Assembly (NCBI GenBank): GCA_947034885.2
Contig: OX344757.2
Span: 6,138,001 to 6,202,000, forward strand
DNA: 64,000 nt
Source of the DNA: Thuidium tamariscinum
Lineage: Eukaryota > Streptophyta > Bryopsida > Hypnales > Thuidiaceae
Direction of reading: 5' to 3'
Of the stretch, positions 10,826-23,402 are shown in pieces (position 1 is the first letter of the stretch; every line of letters starts with the position of its first letter). Under the pieces are notes generated by a model, which saw only the letters and a list, made by a program, of their open reading frames with translations, searched no databases and was not told where the DNA came from. A program made the translations under genes and the position numbers.

Positions 10826-11129
10826 ATATTTCTCTTCATGGTAGGACACTATTGTAATGTTCTTTAAGCACTTGATTGCCTTCAATTTTTTGTGATTGCA
10901 TCAACAAATTAATTTGCTAATGTTCACAATTAAGTCATGTGAATTATTGCTTGACATTTGCTTTTGATCAAGAATTCAATGTTTTCTATTTGAAAATGAT
11001 GAAAAAGAATGAGTTGGTTACCATCAACTTCTATATTTTTACCAATTGAGATATATGGAAGTTACTTGAAATTAACCACTTGAAGACAAAGCATATAACC
11101 ATGAAGTTAAAACCTCAAAATCTTCCACT

Positions 11130-11400
11130 CTATACCCTCCATTTCAATCTTTGTTGTTTGTGAGTGAGATTTTAGTTTCATTTTTCACAGATGAAATCAC
11201 ATATCTATTATATGTCATATGAATTACATTTGGAGGGTGAAAATTCTAAATTACAATGAATTTTATTTCAAAGAAAAGTAAAGAAAACTAATTTCAAATA
11301 CAAAATAAGTTCAAAATTTTAAGGAATTTCACTACAGTGTAGAATATTCAAGAAAGGATTTAGATCACTATATATTTAGAATCATAGTAAGAGAACCTCG
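11130..11400 (+). repeat. Fragment of dispersed AT-rich repeat family I
   Basis: The sequence around GATGAAATCACATATCTATT, followed by a GGAGGGTGAAAATTC-like block and a TTTCACTACAGTGTAGAATA-like block, matches 42530-42960 in order and spacing. It also matches part of 41060-41640. No protein is encoded. It probably derives from one transposable element family that I cannot classify. Confidence 0.5.
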
Positions 11401-11429
11401 AATTCAAACTTCAATAAATGTTCATTATT

Positions 11430-12328
11430 AGGATATTTTCAAGAATCTTGGAAAAAACACTTAAAACTACCATTTCTATAGCAAGGAGTTAAAAAATTTG
11501 ATATTTTTTTCCCACATCTAACTATAGGATCTTACACCTAACTAGTATATATGAGAATGTGTGGAAAAAATTTCAAAAGTTTTGATTGCATAGATTGCAA
11601 GATATCTACAATTAAAGTAAAAAAACAAGTTTTCTAGCATTGAATTATTTGACTTTCAACACTCTTAAGTTAAATTTTTTACACTACAAAATTTTGATCT
11701 TTAAATATTTATGGTAGAGAATTGGTTGAAAGTTTAGGAGAAAGAAGAAAATACAAAAAAACTTAATTCTTATTCTTTAGAAAATGTTATGTGGAAGTAG
11801 GTACAAGATAGAAGGAAAAGTTAAATAATTAATATCTCTAAGATGGAATTAAAATGCACTAATCACAATGGTGAGATTGATCTAGCAAGCAAAATAAACC
11901 ATGTAGAACTTTCTTTTTTGAAAAATTATAAAAATTTCATTTAGAAATGAATTCTACAAGTATTTTTTCAAGAAGATGATCATACTACCCAAAAAACAAC
12001 ATTGTCCATAACTTTCTCATAACAAATCTAAATGGAATGAATCAGAACTTTCCATGTAGAAAATCAAATAATCTATGAAAAAAATTATTTATTTTAAGGA
12101 TCTAATTTTAAATTTTTGGGGGGTTTCTCCTCTCCTTTGTTTTGAGCTCATTTGGGCATAATTTTTGTTCTCTAGCATTGATTGAAAAATAATAATATCC
12201 TCACAAAGCTAATCAATTTTTCTATCTTCAGAAAAAAGTTCAAAAAATCAGGATAAACAATAAGCCCATAGATACCTATTCAAAATCCCATTTATCTCTC
12301 AAAGGAATTATGGTCCTTTAGGGGTTAA
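11430..12328 (+). mobile_element. TTAA / CCCCTAAAGG element, family A, copy 1
   Basis: The right end is clear: TGGTCCTTTAGGGGTTAA, finishing with TTAA at 12325-12328. The interior matches the intact copy at 51206-52137 through its length, for example the blocks around TCTAACTATAGGATCTT, GTAGGTACAAGAT and ATTGTCCATAACTTTCTCAT. The left terminus is worn and its position approximate. No transposase frame is present, so it is non-autonomous. Confidence 0.65.
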
Positions 12329-12399
12329 ATGGAAGTAGCAAGATCTAATCTCAAAAATCTAATGATGTATTTTCTAAGAGGTCAAACAGATTTTAAATT

Positions 12400-13400
12400 C
12401 AACTTAAGTAAGCACAATCATTGTCAACCACAATCCATGCCTAATCAAAAGGGGGCATTGTTTCCAACTAAAGCTTAGAAATGTGATTTTTTTCTCTTTT
12501 TCAAGTTTGGAACCAATTATGTCATGACACACATCCAAAACTAGTGAGCACAAAAGTAGAAAGAAGTGAGGAAGAAGTGATTTTTCAATGATCAAAATTG
12601 GAAGACTTTAGACATTGGAAATGTGTGAAGTACACATTTTGGCTCCAAAATTCATAGTAATTTGAATTTCTAGTACCAAATCATGAAAAATTTGCAATCT
12701 CCATATTTCCTATCTTTTTACATGGAAAAAACTTGCATCGCTTCATATTGCTCATGATGTGCTACAAAATCCCTAAAGTGATTGGATATGAGTGTATTTA
12801 CCTTAATCCTTAAATGCTGACAGTACCATTCTCTTGAGAAAAACTATAAGAGTTTTTTCATCCATTTTTTGCTTGTTGACCTTTCATAGAGGATTATGAA
12901 GAGTACCTAATTGAGTTTGTAGTCTTGCTAGTGTTTGTCTTCATGTGAATGAGAAACAAATTAAAAAAACAGATGATAAAATTTGTTATTTTAGTGTATA
13001 TTATTCCTTGCTCTAAATCTCAAATTTCTCTTTGAAAATGACATTTTCTAAGTTTGAGTCCAACTTATGAAATGAAGGCCATGTACTCTAGTTTCTAATC
13101 CCATTGGCATTTTTTTAAATTAATAATATTGAATATTTTATTGTATTCTCAATTACATGAGGACACGGAAACTGAGTTTACACCATGATGTTTGTCACTT
13201 TAATGTACACAAACGGTGAAAATTTCAGATTTTTTGGAATAATTTTCTAATTGATGTGATTTTTTCTTCATTTTTCCTTCGAAAATTCTTAGAAAAAATC
13301 AATTTTTGTCTAAAAAATCTAATTTGTTTGATGAAATTTAGAAGGCATGTAGCTTCATCTTTGAAAAATAAACATAAAAAATTTCATACATATCTACTTA
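12400..13400 (+). repeat. Dispersed AT-rich repeats (families H and I)
   Basis: Bases about 12580-12830 resemble about 22960-23230 in order of blocks (family H). Bases about 12830-13400 match 41060-41640 in reverse complement over more than 500 bases, including CATCCATTTTTTGCTTG and ACACCATGATGTTTGTCACT-like blocks (family I). No coding frame is convincing. These are unclassified transposon remains. Confidence 0.55.
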
Positions 13401-13471
13401 AAAAATGGCAACAATCTCAGTGATGGGCACTGAGGCCTGAAACCAATAGTCATAGGTCCAACATTTTAGGG

Positions 13472-13699
13472 TTAACCCTTGAACGACACCACGGACGTTT
13501 GATGTCCTTTGAATGACAAAGAATCTTTCTTCTAGGACAGAATTGCAACTTTTCATCTTTGGTATTAGGGATGGAATGGGAAGATGCTCTATAGTACTTT
13601 GACTTCCAATAAATATTTTTGTTTTTTCAAACTAGATGATGTCACACGGTATCAAAATGAATGATTTCCATGGCCACCAGTCTGTCCTTCAAGGGTTAA
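13472..13699. mobile_element. 228-bp TTAA-flanked miniature element
   Basis: TTAACCCTTGAACGACA at the left faces TGTCCTTCAAGGGTTAA at the right, giving a near-perfect inverted end of 17 bases with TTAA as the outermost tetramer on each side. The termini (TTAACCC) resemble piggyBac-type ends, and TTAA is the target duplication of that superfamily. The interior has no frame. Confidence 0.75.
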
Positions 13700-14080
13700 A
13701 GAGGTCACCTGTGGCTGGTTTATTTAAAATTTTATTTCTGCAATGAAATTCCATTTCATTTGTGTCCAAAACAAAAAGATTCAAGAGCCCAGATTGGCAC
13801 CAGGATCATATTCTGGGACATGGCAGTTTGTGAGGAAATCCAAATTCTGACTAGCTATAGCCAATGAACAACTGAGTTATTGCATCATTGGGCTTCATCA
13901 ATGAATCCAATGTGAAGGAGCTGCCTGAAGAATGCCACTTGGAATGTCTGCACAAGGTGAGAGTAAAGAGGGATAGCGAATGTCATGGTGTAATTGCAAC
14001 ATTGATGGTCGGCCCAAATTATTTGGCTTAACTTATCTGTGCTTGTCCTCAACTATGTTAGTGAGGTGCACATGATGCAG

Positions 14081-14621
14081 AACGTTAAATCATACCATCG
14101 AAGGTGGGCCTAGCGGGGGTAAATCTCATTTTACTAGGGGATGACAAGGGTTTGGGGTTTATATTTGTGTTGGGTGTTTGAGTATGTTTGCAATCCTCAT
14201 AGCTAATTTGGGGTCTCTGATTCTGAACCTGAATTCTGAATTTTAAAAAAAATTTAAAAAAATTTTAAAAAAAATTCTGCATTTTTCCTTGGATAAATCC
14301 AACCTACGGGGCCCACCTTTGATGGTATGATCTAACGTTCCGCCACATGGATGAGTACACACAGCATTTAATCATTCTACCGTAGGTGGGCCCCGCAGGC
14401 TGGATTTATCCCAAGGAAAATACTGAAATTTTTTATTTTTTTTATTTTTTATTTTTTTCAAATTCAGAATTTAGATTCACAATTAGAGACCCCAAATTAG
14501 CTACGGGCACTCTAAACATACCAAAAAATCCAGCACAAATATAAACCCCAAACCCTTGTCAACCCCTAGTAAAATGATATTTATCATGTTGGGCCCACCT
14601 TCGATGGTATGATTTAACGTT
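14081..14621. mobile_element. Foldback MITE (family G) with perfect 30-bp ends, possibly nested
   Basis: The first 30 bases (starting AACGTTAAATCATACCATCG) are matched exactly in reverse complement by 14592-14621. Pairing continues imperfectly for about 190 bases inward. The middle contains a second inverted pair built from the same end motif (CCCACC..GATGGTATGATCTAACGTT and a GTAGGTGGGCCCCG block). This suggests one family member inserted in another or an internal duplication. No frame is present. Confidence 0.85.
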
Positions 14622-15781
14622 TTGCAATGAGTACCATCTTGAGTTGTAGCAATGAATTTTGGAAAACGGTGTGAGCTCTTCCCTCGGTGATTGGGAACTC
14701 TATCATTTCTAAAAAGGAAGTTGTAGACACCACCACCTCTAGACTGCACTATGTTTTTGCATGGGATATTGGTCACTAGTTTTTGAATAACACATATTTA
14801 AAATTAAGGATTTTCTTACACCTTGGAAGGGAGGGTTGCTACTATTTGAGCTAAGGAGTGGGAGTCTATGAGCATGAAAGACTAGACATCTATGGTATAA
14901 GTGTCTTCATCAACAAATTTTTATTTATTAATATAGTGTCTTTATAATATAGATACCTATATTATAAGTATTTTTATTATAACTACTCTTCAATGGTTGT
15001 AGTATATATACACTCAAAGCTCCAATGCTCAAATTTCCATTCTCACATTCTAGCACCATTAGTTGAAGTGTAGCTACAGTAAGCGCACCATTTACCGGAC
15101 GATGTCAATCACTGCACAATCATTATATAGCACAATAGCGTGAACAATTTTTCCAATAGCATTCCAAAGTTAGTGATTCCATAGTCACCGCATAGTCATC
15201 ACACATTATGCGGTGAAGGACTGTTAGTTGTTTTTTAAAATTTTAGGCTTGTAACCTTTATGTTGGAATGAATTTTGCAAGAAGATATCTTTTTGAATTC
15301 TCTTTTTTGGAAGTGAATCTTAACATGGAAACTATTAATCATGTCAAGTTTCACATCTTGCAAGTTTTTACAAAATTGTAAAGAAGGATTTGAATTCCAT
15401 TTGTATGTTGATTGGTAAGTTTACTATAGTTGGTTACCATAGCTTGCAATCACAAGTAGTGATTGCCAATCAGTGCCTTGCTCAACTTCCATACACGCCT
15501 AATACTTCTCAAATCAACATGTGCATTTGAAAAGAGTATACTTGTCATCTCCCAAATTTTTTTAGTCCTCGGAAGTCTATATCACTTGCTACCTCGATCT
15601 AAAGAGCTTTCAACTTCAAAAACTCCATTGAAGCACTAGGCAATGAAATTATCTAAATTATTATAAGGTAGAACCACCCATAAGCAATTGACACTCCATA
15701 ACCAAGTTAGCTAGTTGAAATTTAGATTTTTCAAATTGAGTTTCAAATTTTACAAAAAAAAATTGATCATTTTAGATTTTT

Positions 15782-16075
15782 TTAACCTCTAAAGGACCAA
15801 GAGTTTCCTTGGGGGACTATGAGGAATTCAAGCAAGTACCTATGACCTCAATTTTAGGTGAATTTTTTTGAAATTTTCTCATAAGATAGAAAAACTTATT
15901 TCTCTTAAGAGAATATAATTTTTATTTAAATTGATGCCCGAGAGCAAAAGTTATGCTATCTTAATTAAAAAATTTATGTCGCCAGGCAAAACAAAAAATT
16001 GACAGAAAATTGAAATTAAAATTTTGAATTTTTTACCTTAAAGATCTTATTTTCATCTACATTTGAAGCTTTCAT
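15782..16075 (-). mobile_element. Truncated family A element, copy 2
   Basis: It begins TTAACCTCTAAAGGACCAAG at 15782 and matches the first 290 bases of the intact copy at 23403-24315. The match is lost at about 16075, where unrelated AT-rich sequence starts. It lies at the edge of the segmental duplication. Confidence 0.7.
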
Positions 16076-18199
16076 TTTACCACAATACTCATGAATTTTT
16101 TTGCAGTACTTTAAATTATTAATTTTTTTTAAAATTTAAAAATACATCAAATGTATATACCTTTAAAATGAAGGTAACCTTCAAAAGAAGTTTATTAAAA
16201 AAATCTCTAGGTAGGAGAACTAGAACAGTGCAAATACTCAAGAATGTAGATACTTAATGCTTTTAATTAATAAAAAATAGGGAACATTTTAAATAAATAA
16301 AATAAAATTGGCCATTTGGAAGAAACTTATGGAGGTAGTAGTCATTCACTAAAAAGCCCACGAAAATAATTTTTTAAATGTTTCAAATGCATGCAGAAAA
16401 AGGCTCACTTTGTATACTTCTACACAAAATGAAAATAGTTATTTTTGAAAATCCTTTGAATACTAGCTAAAAGTGCACTACAAAACTATCCTAGCCAAAT
16501 TTTATCTCCAAATTCATTTCTTTTGATACTATTTTTTTAAAAGAAAACCAAAAATAGAAAATGTGACATAATATTGGAGGCTATTATTAAATAGTAAAGT
16601 ATTTTTTTAAATTCCAAAAAAATAGACAATGTGTATAATAGTCATAGGTACCTTGTTTGTAAATTTTGAATCATTTAGAGACCAAATGAAAAAGCTATGG
16701 CCAAAAAATTGATCAATATCCAATGTAGGACAAAAAAAATAGGACTAGAGTTTCTTGCAATGACCTTACTTTGCTTGAAAAGTAATACATGCTTCATAAA
16801 CAAAGCCTCTCCTAGTGTACCTACTTTTTTTTTATTAAAATTAAAAATAAACATAAAAGATTTGAAATATAAACCTAACTTTCTATATTGGCTTCTCACT
16901 CTTGCCAAAGGTTTTGTATATAGGTTCTCCTTCTTTAGGCTTGAGGTTAAAACTTCACACTACAATAATAAGCTACTTCATCTTTCTCAATGTCATTGAA
17001 AAACTTGTGTTAAGTCTTTGAACATCACTATAATTTAAGAATAGTCACGCAAATGACTTCAATTTGAATGACTTCCAATGCCCAAACTTGCAATCAAATC
17101 TTTACTCTTCTACCACTCCAAGGCAAAAAAAAAGTTCATACATCTCTAAAATGTTTTTTTTATATTCTAGTTGCATACCTTCAATTGTATGCTTAATAAG
17201 AGTAGAAAATCACCTACAATCCTTATGACTTTGGTCACAAGTTTGTAATGCACCACTACCAAGAGAGTAATACATTGATATTCACTCCACCATCCGCATA
17301 GGCTTGAAGAAGAAAAATTAAAATAGAGACCATCCCACTTCTTGCATTGCTCAGTTAGATTCTTGGCTACCACATCAAATAGTGCATGATAGCTATTTCA
17401 AAGTTCATGGATGGACCACGAGTCCATCTACACAATCATTACTATCTTGTGGTTCCTACACATCTTCACAATGAGAATTCCACCCAATAAACAATATATG
17501 TTGCTTGAAAACCTACAAGAGAAGAAGAGAATCCTTAAGACCCCTTCTTTACAGTCCCAATGTTATAGAATCCTAGCTCTAACAACATAGTGAAGAAAAA
17601 GATCAATGCTTTGTGAGCCCTTAAGTTGGCACTTAGAACTTTTGGTCTATTTTTTGCGAATGTTTTGCGGAATTTAGTCAAAATATAGAAGAAAAATACA
17701 TAAAAAGATTGTTAGGAGAGTTTTGGTAGTAGTCTCTACCAAATTGGTGAAGAAACATCTTAGAAGGTGGAAAATTCCTAATTCTAGGGATTTCCATCAT
17801 TCTAAGTCTTAAAAGTGAGTTTGAAAGAATATTTAACCATTCCGAGAGATGTGAGAGTATGAGAGTTAGTCAATCCTAGTGTCTGTCTGTGCAAAATCAA
17901 CCTTTTAAGGATGCACGTGGCATAATGACTAAGCCAACATAGTCTATTATAAGTCTAAAGAGTTTATCAAAGTCTAAATCCAATTCTAGTGTAAATTGGA
18001 TTTAGAGGTAAAACCTTTACATGTAACTTTGAGAGTTAAAGTATCAAGACATAGAAGATGGTAGAATTGAAGATTGAAGACTATATAAAGGTGTTCCAAG
18101 GGTAGGAGCATGCCAGGAGTGAACAAGAATCAAGAAATTGTCCAAGATTCCCGAGTATCGAAAATTAAATTGTTCAATTGGGCAAAGTAATTCCAAATT
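16076..18199. other. AT-rich intergenic DNA, no gene recognised
   Basis: Short overlapping open frames near 16675-16999 and 17167-17373 have no recognisable domain and lie in low-complexity AT-rich sequence. I support no feature here. Confidence 0.45.
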
Positions 18200-19060
18200 A
18201 CTAAAAATATACAAGTACAAGTGAGCGTAGAAATCACACTTAAAATCTAGGAGTGTCCTAAATGTTACTCAATTTATTTCGGATTTTTCCGGAATTCTAC
18301 ATTGACTCCATAGGAGGTTAACCGCAAACAAATATATTTGTAAATTCTTAAAAATTACATATGTTGCGGTAAAATCTCACTAAAAATTAGATTAGGTTTT
18401 TGTGTGCTTAATAAGTGCCTAGTCAAGTTTGAAGACATTCCGACATTCTCAACTACCAAAACCAGCATCGACGTTGACTTTCAAGAGAATTTACAATTTA
18501 GTAGTGGATTGACCCGAGTACTAGGAACAAATGATGTTTGATTGACGTGAATGAGGACATTCCTTGTTCTCATAGACATTCCTAGAAACCCAAGCCTAAC
18601 AGATTCATCAAAAAGTGCAAATTTCAAAAGTTAGATTTTTAACTTTTAATTGGAGTTATCGTAATTCCAATTTGTGCTCACAAATGGCCTAGGTCCTAGG
18701 AGTGATGGATTATGGGTCTTTTAGGCTATTTGAGGTCTTCTAAAGACAATGGCGTATATGGATTTCCGTTTCAAGTTGTTTCCTAAAAGATAGAGAAGGT
18801 CAGCTCTTAGTTTGATTTTTTTAATGTTAATTGTGGTTAATTAAAAGTGATTTTGAAAATATCTTTTGAAAAATCAAAGATTGGATTTGGTCAAGATTTC
18901 TTTTTTGCATCAAAAATCATCTTTGGACTAAAGAAAGACCATTTTCAAAATAACTTTCAGTTAATTTACATTAAACAAGTATTATTTTGAAATTACATTT
19001 AGGTAAGTTTAGAGAAAAAGTATCAAAGTATTTTCACTAGTAACTTACCAATGATGGCCC
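18200..19060 (+). repeat. Dispersed repeat family J, copy 1
   Basis: Blocks such as GGTAAAATCTCACTAAAAAT, then an AAGTGCCTAGTCAAGTTTGA-like block, then a CTTCAAAAGTT-like block recur in reverse complement and in the same order at about 60700-61700. The copies are strongly diverged. A TATATAAGG box follows at about 19069, the sort of promoter element an LTR can carry, but no paired LTR, primer-binding site or polyprotein was found. It may be a fossil LTR-type element or another repeat. Confidence 0.4.
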
Positions 19061-19314
19061 GGCCACGAGTATATAAGGGCCCCCCTCAAGGTTGCCAATA
19101 CCTTCATTCTCTACATACTGACACTTTGTTCTCCTTTTTATTTGTGCTACCGGCATGGTTGGAACACTGCTTGGATCAAAGATCTTGGCTAAGTTTATGT
19201 TATTTTTTTATTGTTGAAATTGAAGACTTAGGGTCCCTTCAATTCATTCCTATTTTTTCACTTGTATTAGAGGCTTGACCTCAACCTTTTGTTGAATACA
19301 ATTGTGTGGAAACC

Positions 19315-19550
19315 TTAAGATTTTAATGCCAAAGTTTGGTTAAACACTATCATGTGTACCTTCTTTGGCTTTTAAAACTTAAAGTACTAAGTTTTGTGGA
19401 AATTTCAAATATTCAGCGCCAAAGTTCAATTAAATACTATCATGTGTACTTCCTTTAGTTGCAAAATATTGAAATATTCAGACATTCCAAGAATTTAAAG
19501 CGAAAGTTAGGTTAAACACTGTCATGTGTACCTCCTTTTGCGATTAAAAT
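19315..19550 (+). repeat. Three degenerate tandem units of about 85-90 bp
   Basis: The block CCAAAGTTTGGTTAAACACT followed by ATCATGTGTACC recurs with changes so that CATGTGTAC appears near 19351, 19440 and 19525. A short stretch of the unit (TGTGTACTTCCTTTAGTTGC) also occurs at about 21263-21282, exactly where duplication copy 2 starts. Confidence 0.6.
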
Positions 19551-19559
19551 CCTTGCAAT

Positions 19560-20368
19560 ACTATTTGGCACTTCCCTAGCGGTGAAGCTTTGACTTTACA
19601 ATATCTCTTAGAACTTGATTTTGAAAGATTGTCACTTTCTAAGACCTTGAAAATTAAATATTTAACCTACTTAATTCCAAGGGTTTTGACCAGAATTATA
19701 CGAAGTATAATTCACAACTCATAAACAATTGAGTGATTACTTCACCCTTACCAAAAATTCCAATATTCCAAACACCTTAACAAGGTGAGTAGTTAAAAAC
19801 TCAAAAAAAAGAACCCAACATCTAGTTCAGTTCAATTAAAGGAGGGCCAAATTGGCTAAAGGACTAGTTAAACCATTTGTGGACAGACCCCATTGGGGAG
19901 GGACTGAACGATTGGAGAGGCGGACGGACCAGGGCTGTGAGCTTACCACAATTGACGTCAACATCCTCCCATCAAATTGAAACATGAAAATTTTGATTTT
20001 TGATCAAAATCTTAGGTTGGCAGTGGAAGCCACAACCTTTCAATTATTTTTTATTTTTACCAAAAAACTAATTTTTAGGGAGTTTTAACAATTCATCATC
20101 ACCAAACTTTCCACCATAGCCATCTTTTCTCACAAAAAGAATTGCAAACGACTCACATGCAAAATGAAGAGAGAAAAAAGGCTTTGAGATAATTAAGGGA
20201 CATGAATTGCACTCACGTGAAGGAATTATGATTAAACAACTAAATTCTAAAGAATATTACTATTGAATTAGGTTCGTTATTCCTTTGCATTGACCTTTGA
20301 TATTTAAAAACTAATTTGTTAGAATCTTACTATTGAATTTGTTCTTATTCTTGGGGATTGTTCTTTAT
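19560..20368. other. AT-rich intergenic DNA, nothing recognised
   Basis: No supportable frame, RNA gene or repeat terminus was seen. Confidence 0.4.
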
Positions 20369-20369
20369 C

Positions 20370-20645
20370 ATTAGAGGAGATTTGAGGCCAACAAGAGACT
20401 GTGAGTTCCCAACGCAGTGAACCCAGGAATCTGCTGTAGAAATGTAGAAGTGGTCTCTGTTGACGTGGTCGAGAGTGTGCCACATCATCGACTTTTTTTT
20501 GAAATTTTTTTTGGACTTTTTCTACATTTTAGGACGGATTTTTTTTTTGAAAAAAAAAAAAAAAAATTGTTGACTTGACAGTATTGGGAACAATTTTGGG
20601 AACATGACTTTTGCAGTCTCCTGTTGGCCTCGAATCCCCTCTAAT
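20370..20645. mobile_element. MITE family F, copy 1 (276 bp)
   Basis: The left end ATTAGAGGAGATTTGAGGCC pairs with the right end, whose reverse complement reads ATTAGAGGGGATTCGAGGCC. Pairing continues through a CAACA-GAGACTG block (about 32 bases in total). The interior carries long A and T runs. A relative lies at 25903-26209. Target duplications are unclear, so the superfamily is open. Confidence 0.75.
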
Positions 20646-21282
20646 GTCTTTGATAATTAGTTATTAATTAGATTCTTAGAAGATTTGGATTTGTTTTGTT
20701 TTGTTTTATTAGGCCTAATAAGCCAAAAAGAAAAGGACAAAATTGACAACCAATTTCTTTAGGAATTAGAGAAATTAAAAAATTAATTAGATTTGAAAAA
20801 ATTTGGTTATGTTTTTAGATTCTAAATTAATTAATGACCATTTGAATTTAGGATAGAAATTCCGAAAAGGAAAACAATAACAAGAATTAACAAATTAGCT
20901 AGAATTTTTAATTGATTTTTAGAATAGATTTATTTGCTAGGGATTTAGTTACTTAAGTTGATTAGGAATTAAATTATTTTAATGGAATAAATTAATTTTT
21001 GATATTTTTTAATTATCGTGGAATTAGGAATTAATAAGAAATACACAATTATTTAAACTCTATAACCATTAGCGTTTTTGAATTAGAATAGATTTCCATT
21101 TTACCAACAAAGTGAGAAATTATCATGAATTAGATGGACGGGCAAGATGAGTTCAATGGCGAGATCGCTAGTGATACATCCACATGATGATGTTTGATGA
21201 TAGGACGATGGATATTTATGCTGAGGAAGTGAGTTGATCCCATTTGATTTTTATTCTTATCGTTTTGTGTACTTCCTTTAGT
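20646..21282. other. AT-rich intergenic DNA, nothing recognised
   Basis: Low-complexity AATTAG-rich sequence without a convincing frame or repeat terminus. Confidence 0.4.
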
Positions 21283-21448
21283 TGCCTGTAGAATGCCACT
21301 TGGAATGTCTGCAGAAGGTGAGAGTCAAGAGGGATAGCGAATGTCATGGCGTAATTGCAACATTGATGGTCGGCCCAAATTATTTGGCTTAACTTATCTG
21401 TGCTTGTCCTCAACTACGTTAGTGAGGTGCATATGGATGAGTATGCAA

Positions 21449-21717
21449 GACGTTAAATCAATCCCACAAAGGCGTGACAGAGGGGTAGAACATGGTTCCA
21501 ACAGGGTAAAACTCATTTACTAGGGGTTGATTGAGGTTTGGGGTTTATGTTTTTGTTGGATTTTTTGGTTGGGTTTAGGTCTCTTAAGACTAATTCGGGG
21601 TCTCTGATGCCAAATATGAACTTAGAATTTGAAAAAATAAAAATTATGCAAAAAATAAAAAATTTCAGTGTTTACACTGTGGTAAACTCAAGGACTTCAT
21701 GGGACCGATTTAACGTC
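21449..21717. mobile_element. Family G MITE, simpler copy (269 bp)
   Basis: The ends read GACGTTAAATC and GATTTAACGTC, a perfect 11-base inverted pair. The sequence ATGAGTA lies just outside on both sides (before TGCAAGACG and after AACGTCACACA), consistent with a 7-base or longer target duplication. It occupies the same site as the element at 14081-14621, so the original insertion predates the segmental duplication. Confidence 0.7.
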
Positions 21718-22805
21718 ACACAATGAGTACCATCTTGAGTTGTAGCAATGAATTTTGGAAAACGGAGTGTCGGTGTTCTTCCCTTTGTGATTGGGCTCTT
21801 TATCATTTCTAAAAAGGAAGTTGTAGACACCACCACCTCTAGACTACACTATGTTTTTGCATGGGATATTGGTCACTAGTTTTTGAATAACACATATTTA
21901 AAATTAAAGATTTTCTTACACCTTGGAAGGGAGGGTTGCTACTATTTGAGCTTAGGAGTGTGAGCCTATGAGCATGAAAGACTATACATCTATGGTATAA
22001 GTGTCTTCATTAAAAAAAAACTTTTTATTAATATAGTGTCTTTATAATATAGATACCTATATTATAAGTGTTTTTATTATAACCACCCTTCAACGGTTGT
22101 AGTATATATACACTCAAAGCTCCAATGCTCACATTTTCATTCTCACATACTAGCACCATTGGTTGAAGTGTAGCTACAGTAAGCGCACCATTTACCGGAC
22201 GATGTCAATCACTGCACAATCATTGTACAGCGCAATAGCGTGAACAATTTTTCCAATAGCATTCCAAAGTTAGTGATTCCATAGTCACCGCATAGTCATC
22301 ACACATTGTGCGGTGAAGGACTGTTAGTTGTTTTTTAAAATTTTAGGCTTATAACCTTTATGTTGAAATGAATTTTGCAAGAAGATATCTTTTTGTGTTC
22401 TCTTTTTTGGAAGTGAATCTTAACATGGAAACTATTAATCATGTCAAGTTTCACATCTTGCAAGTTTTCACAAAATTTTGTAGAAGGATTTGAATTCCGT
22501 TTGTGTGGTGATTAGCAAGTTTACTATAGTTGGTTACCATAGCTTGCAATCACAAGTGGTGATTGCCAATCGGTGCCTTGCTCAACTTCCATACACGCCT
22601 AATACTTCTCAAATCAACATGTGCATTTGAAAAGAGTATACTTGTCATCTCCCAAATTTTTTTAGTCCTCGGAAGTCTATATCACTTGCTACCTCGATCT
22701 AAAGAGCTTTCAACTTCAAAAACTCCATTGAAGCACTAGGCAATGAAATTATCTAAATTATTATAAGGTAGAACCACTCATAAGCAATTGGCACCTCATA
22801 ACCAA

Positions 22806-23325
22806 CTTGTCAATGGACATATATCCAACCAGGATTAGAATTTTTTTTTCTTGTTTTCAAAGTTAGGACTAAAAGTTCAAGCCACATGTGTCAAATTAGT
22901 GTGCAAGAAAATAGGAAATAATGAATAAAAAAATAGTTTTTTGTCTGATTGGAATTAAAAGAGTCCCACAGATTGGTAATGAATCTAGTGCACCTTTTAC
23001 CTTTCAAAATTCACGGTAATTTTAATTCATGTGATAAAATTACCAAAGTTTTTGCAATCCCCATCACATCTATCATTGCACCTCTCAAAATATTTGCTTT
23101 GCCTTGCAATATACTAGATCATGTCTAGAATACCTTAAATGATTGGTTATGGGTGGTTCTACCTTAGTATTCCCATTAGTACAATGAAATCAGTCCAAAA
23201 ATTGTGCAATAAATACATGAGTAAGTGAACTACCTAAATCAATGGTGAAATTATTGCCAAGTTTTAGATGAGCCCACAAATTGTCGCTCAATCAATGAAT
23301 GGGAAGTACAGGCATTTTGTCACAA
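22806..23325. mobile_element. 520-bp segment present only in duplication copy 2 (family H)
   Basis: Copy 1 reads straight across from CATAACCAA to GTTAG, whereas copy 2 has 520 extra bases with CAA at both junctions. This indicates insertion with a 3-bp target duplication, or precise loss from copy 1. A diverged relative lies at about 12580-12830. No frame and no clear inverted ends were seen. Confidence 0.55.
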
Positions 23326-23402
23326 GTTAGCCAGTTGAAATTTAGATTTTTCCAATTGAGTTTCAAATTTTACAAATTTTTTTTATCATTTTAGATTTCT
23401 TA

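Larger units (their letters stand above)
13923..16075 (+). repeat. Segmental duplication, copy 1
   Basis: This block is a diverged direct repeat of 21283-23690. Long runs are identical, for example GATGGTCGGCCCAAATTATT, GTTGTAGACACCACCACCTC and TAGCACCATT followed by AGTGTAGCTACAGTAAGCGC. Each copy carries a foldback insertion at the same site. Copy 1 lacks a 520-base segment present in copy 2, and it ends inside a family A element. No gene was recognised in it. Confidence 0.85.

Noticed and set aside
19040-19300. LTR promoter suggested by a TATATAAGG box
   Set aside because: No matching second LTR, primer-binding site or polyprotein sequence was found; one TATA box is not enough.
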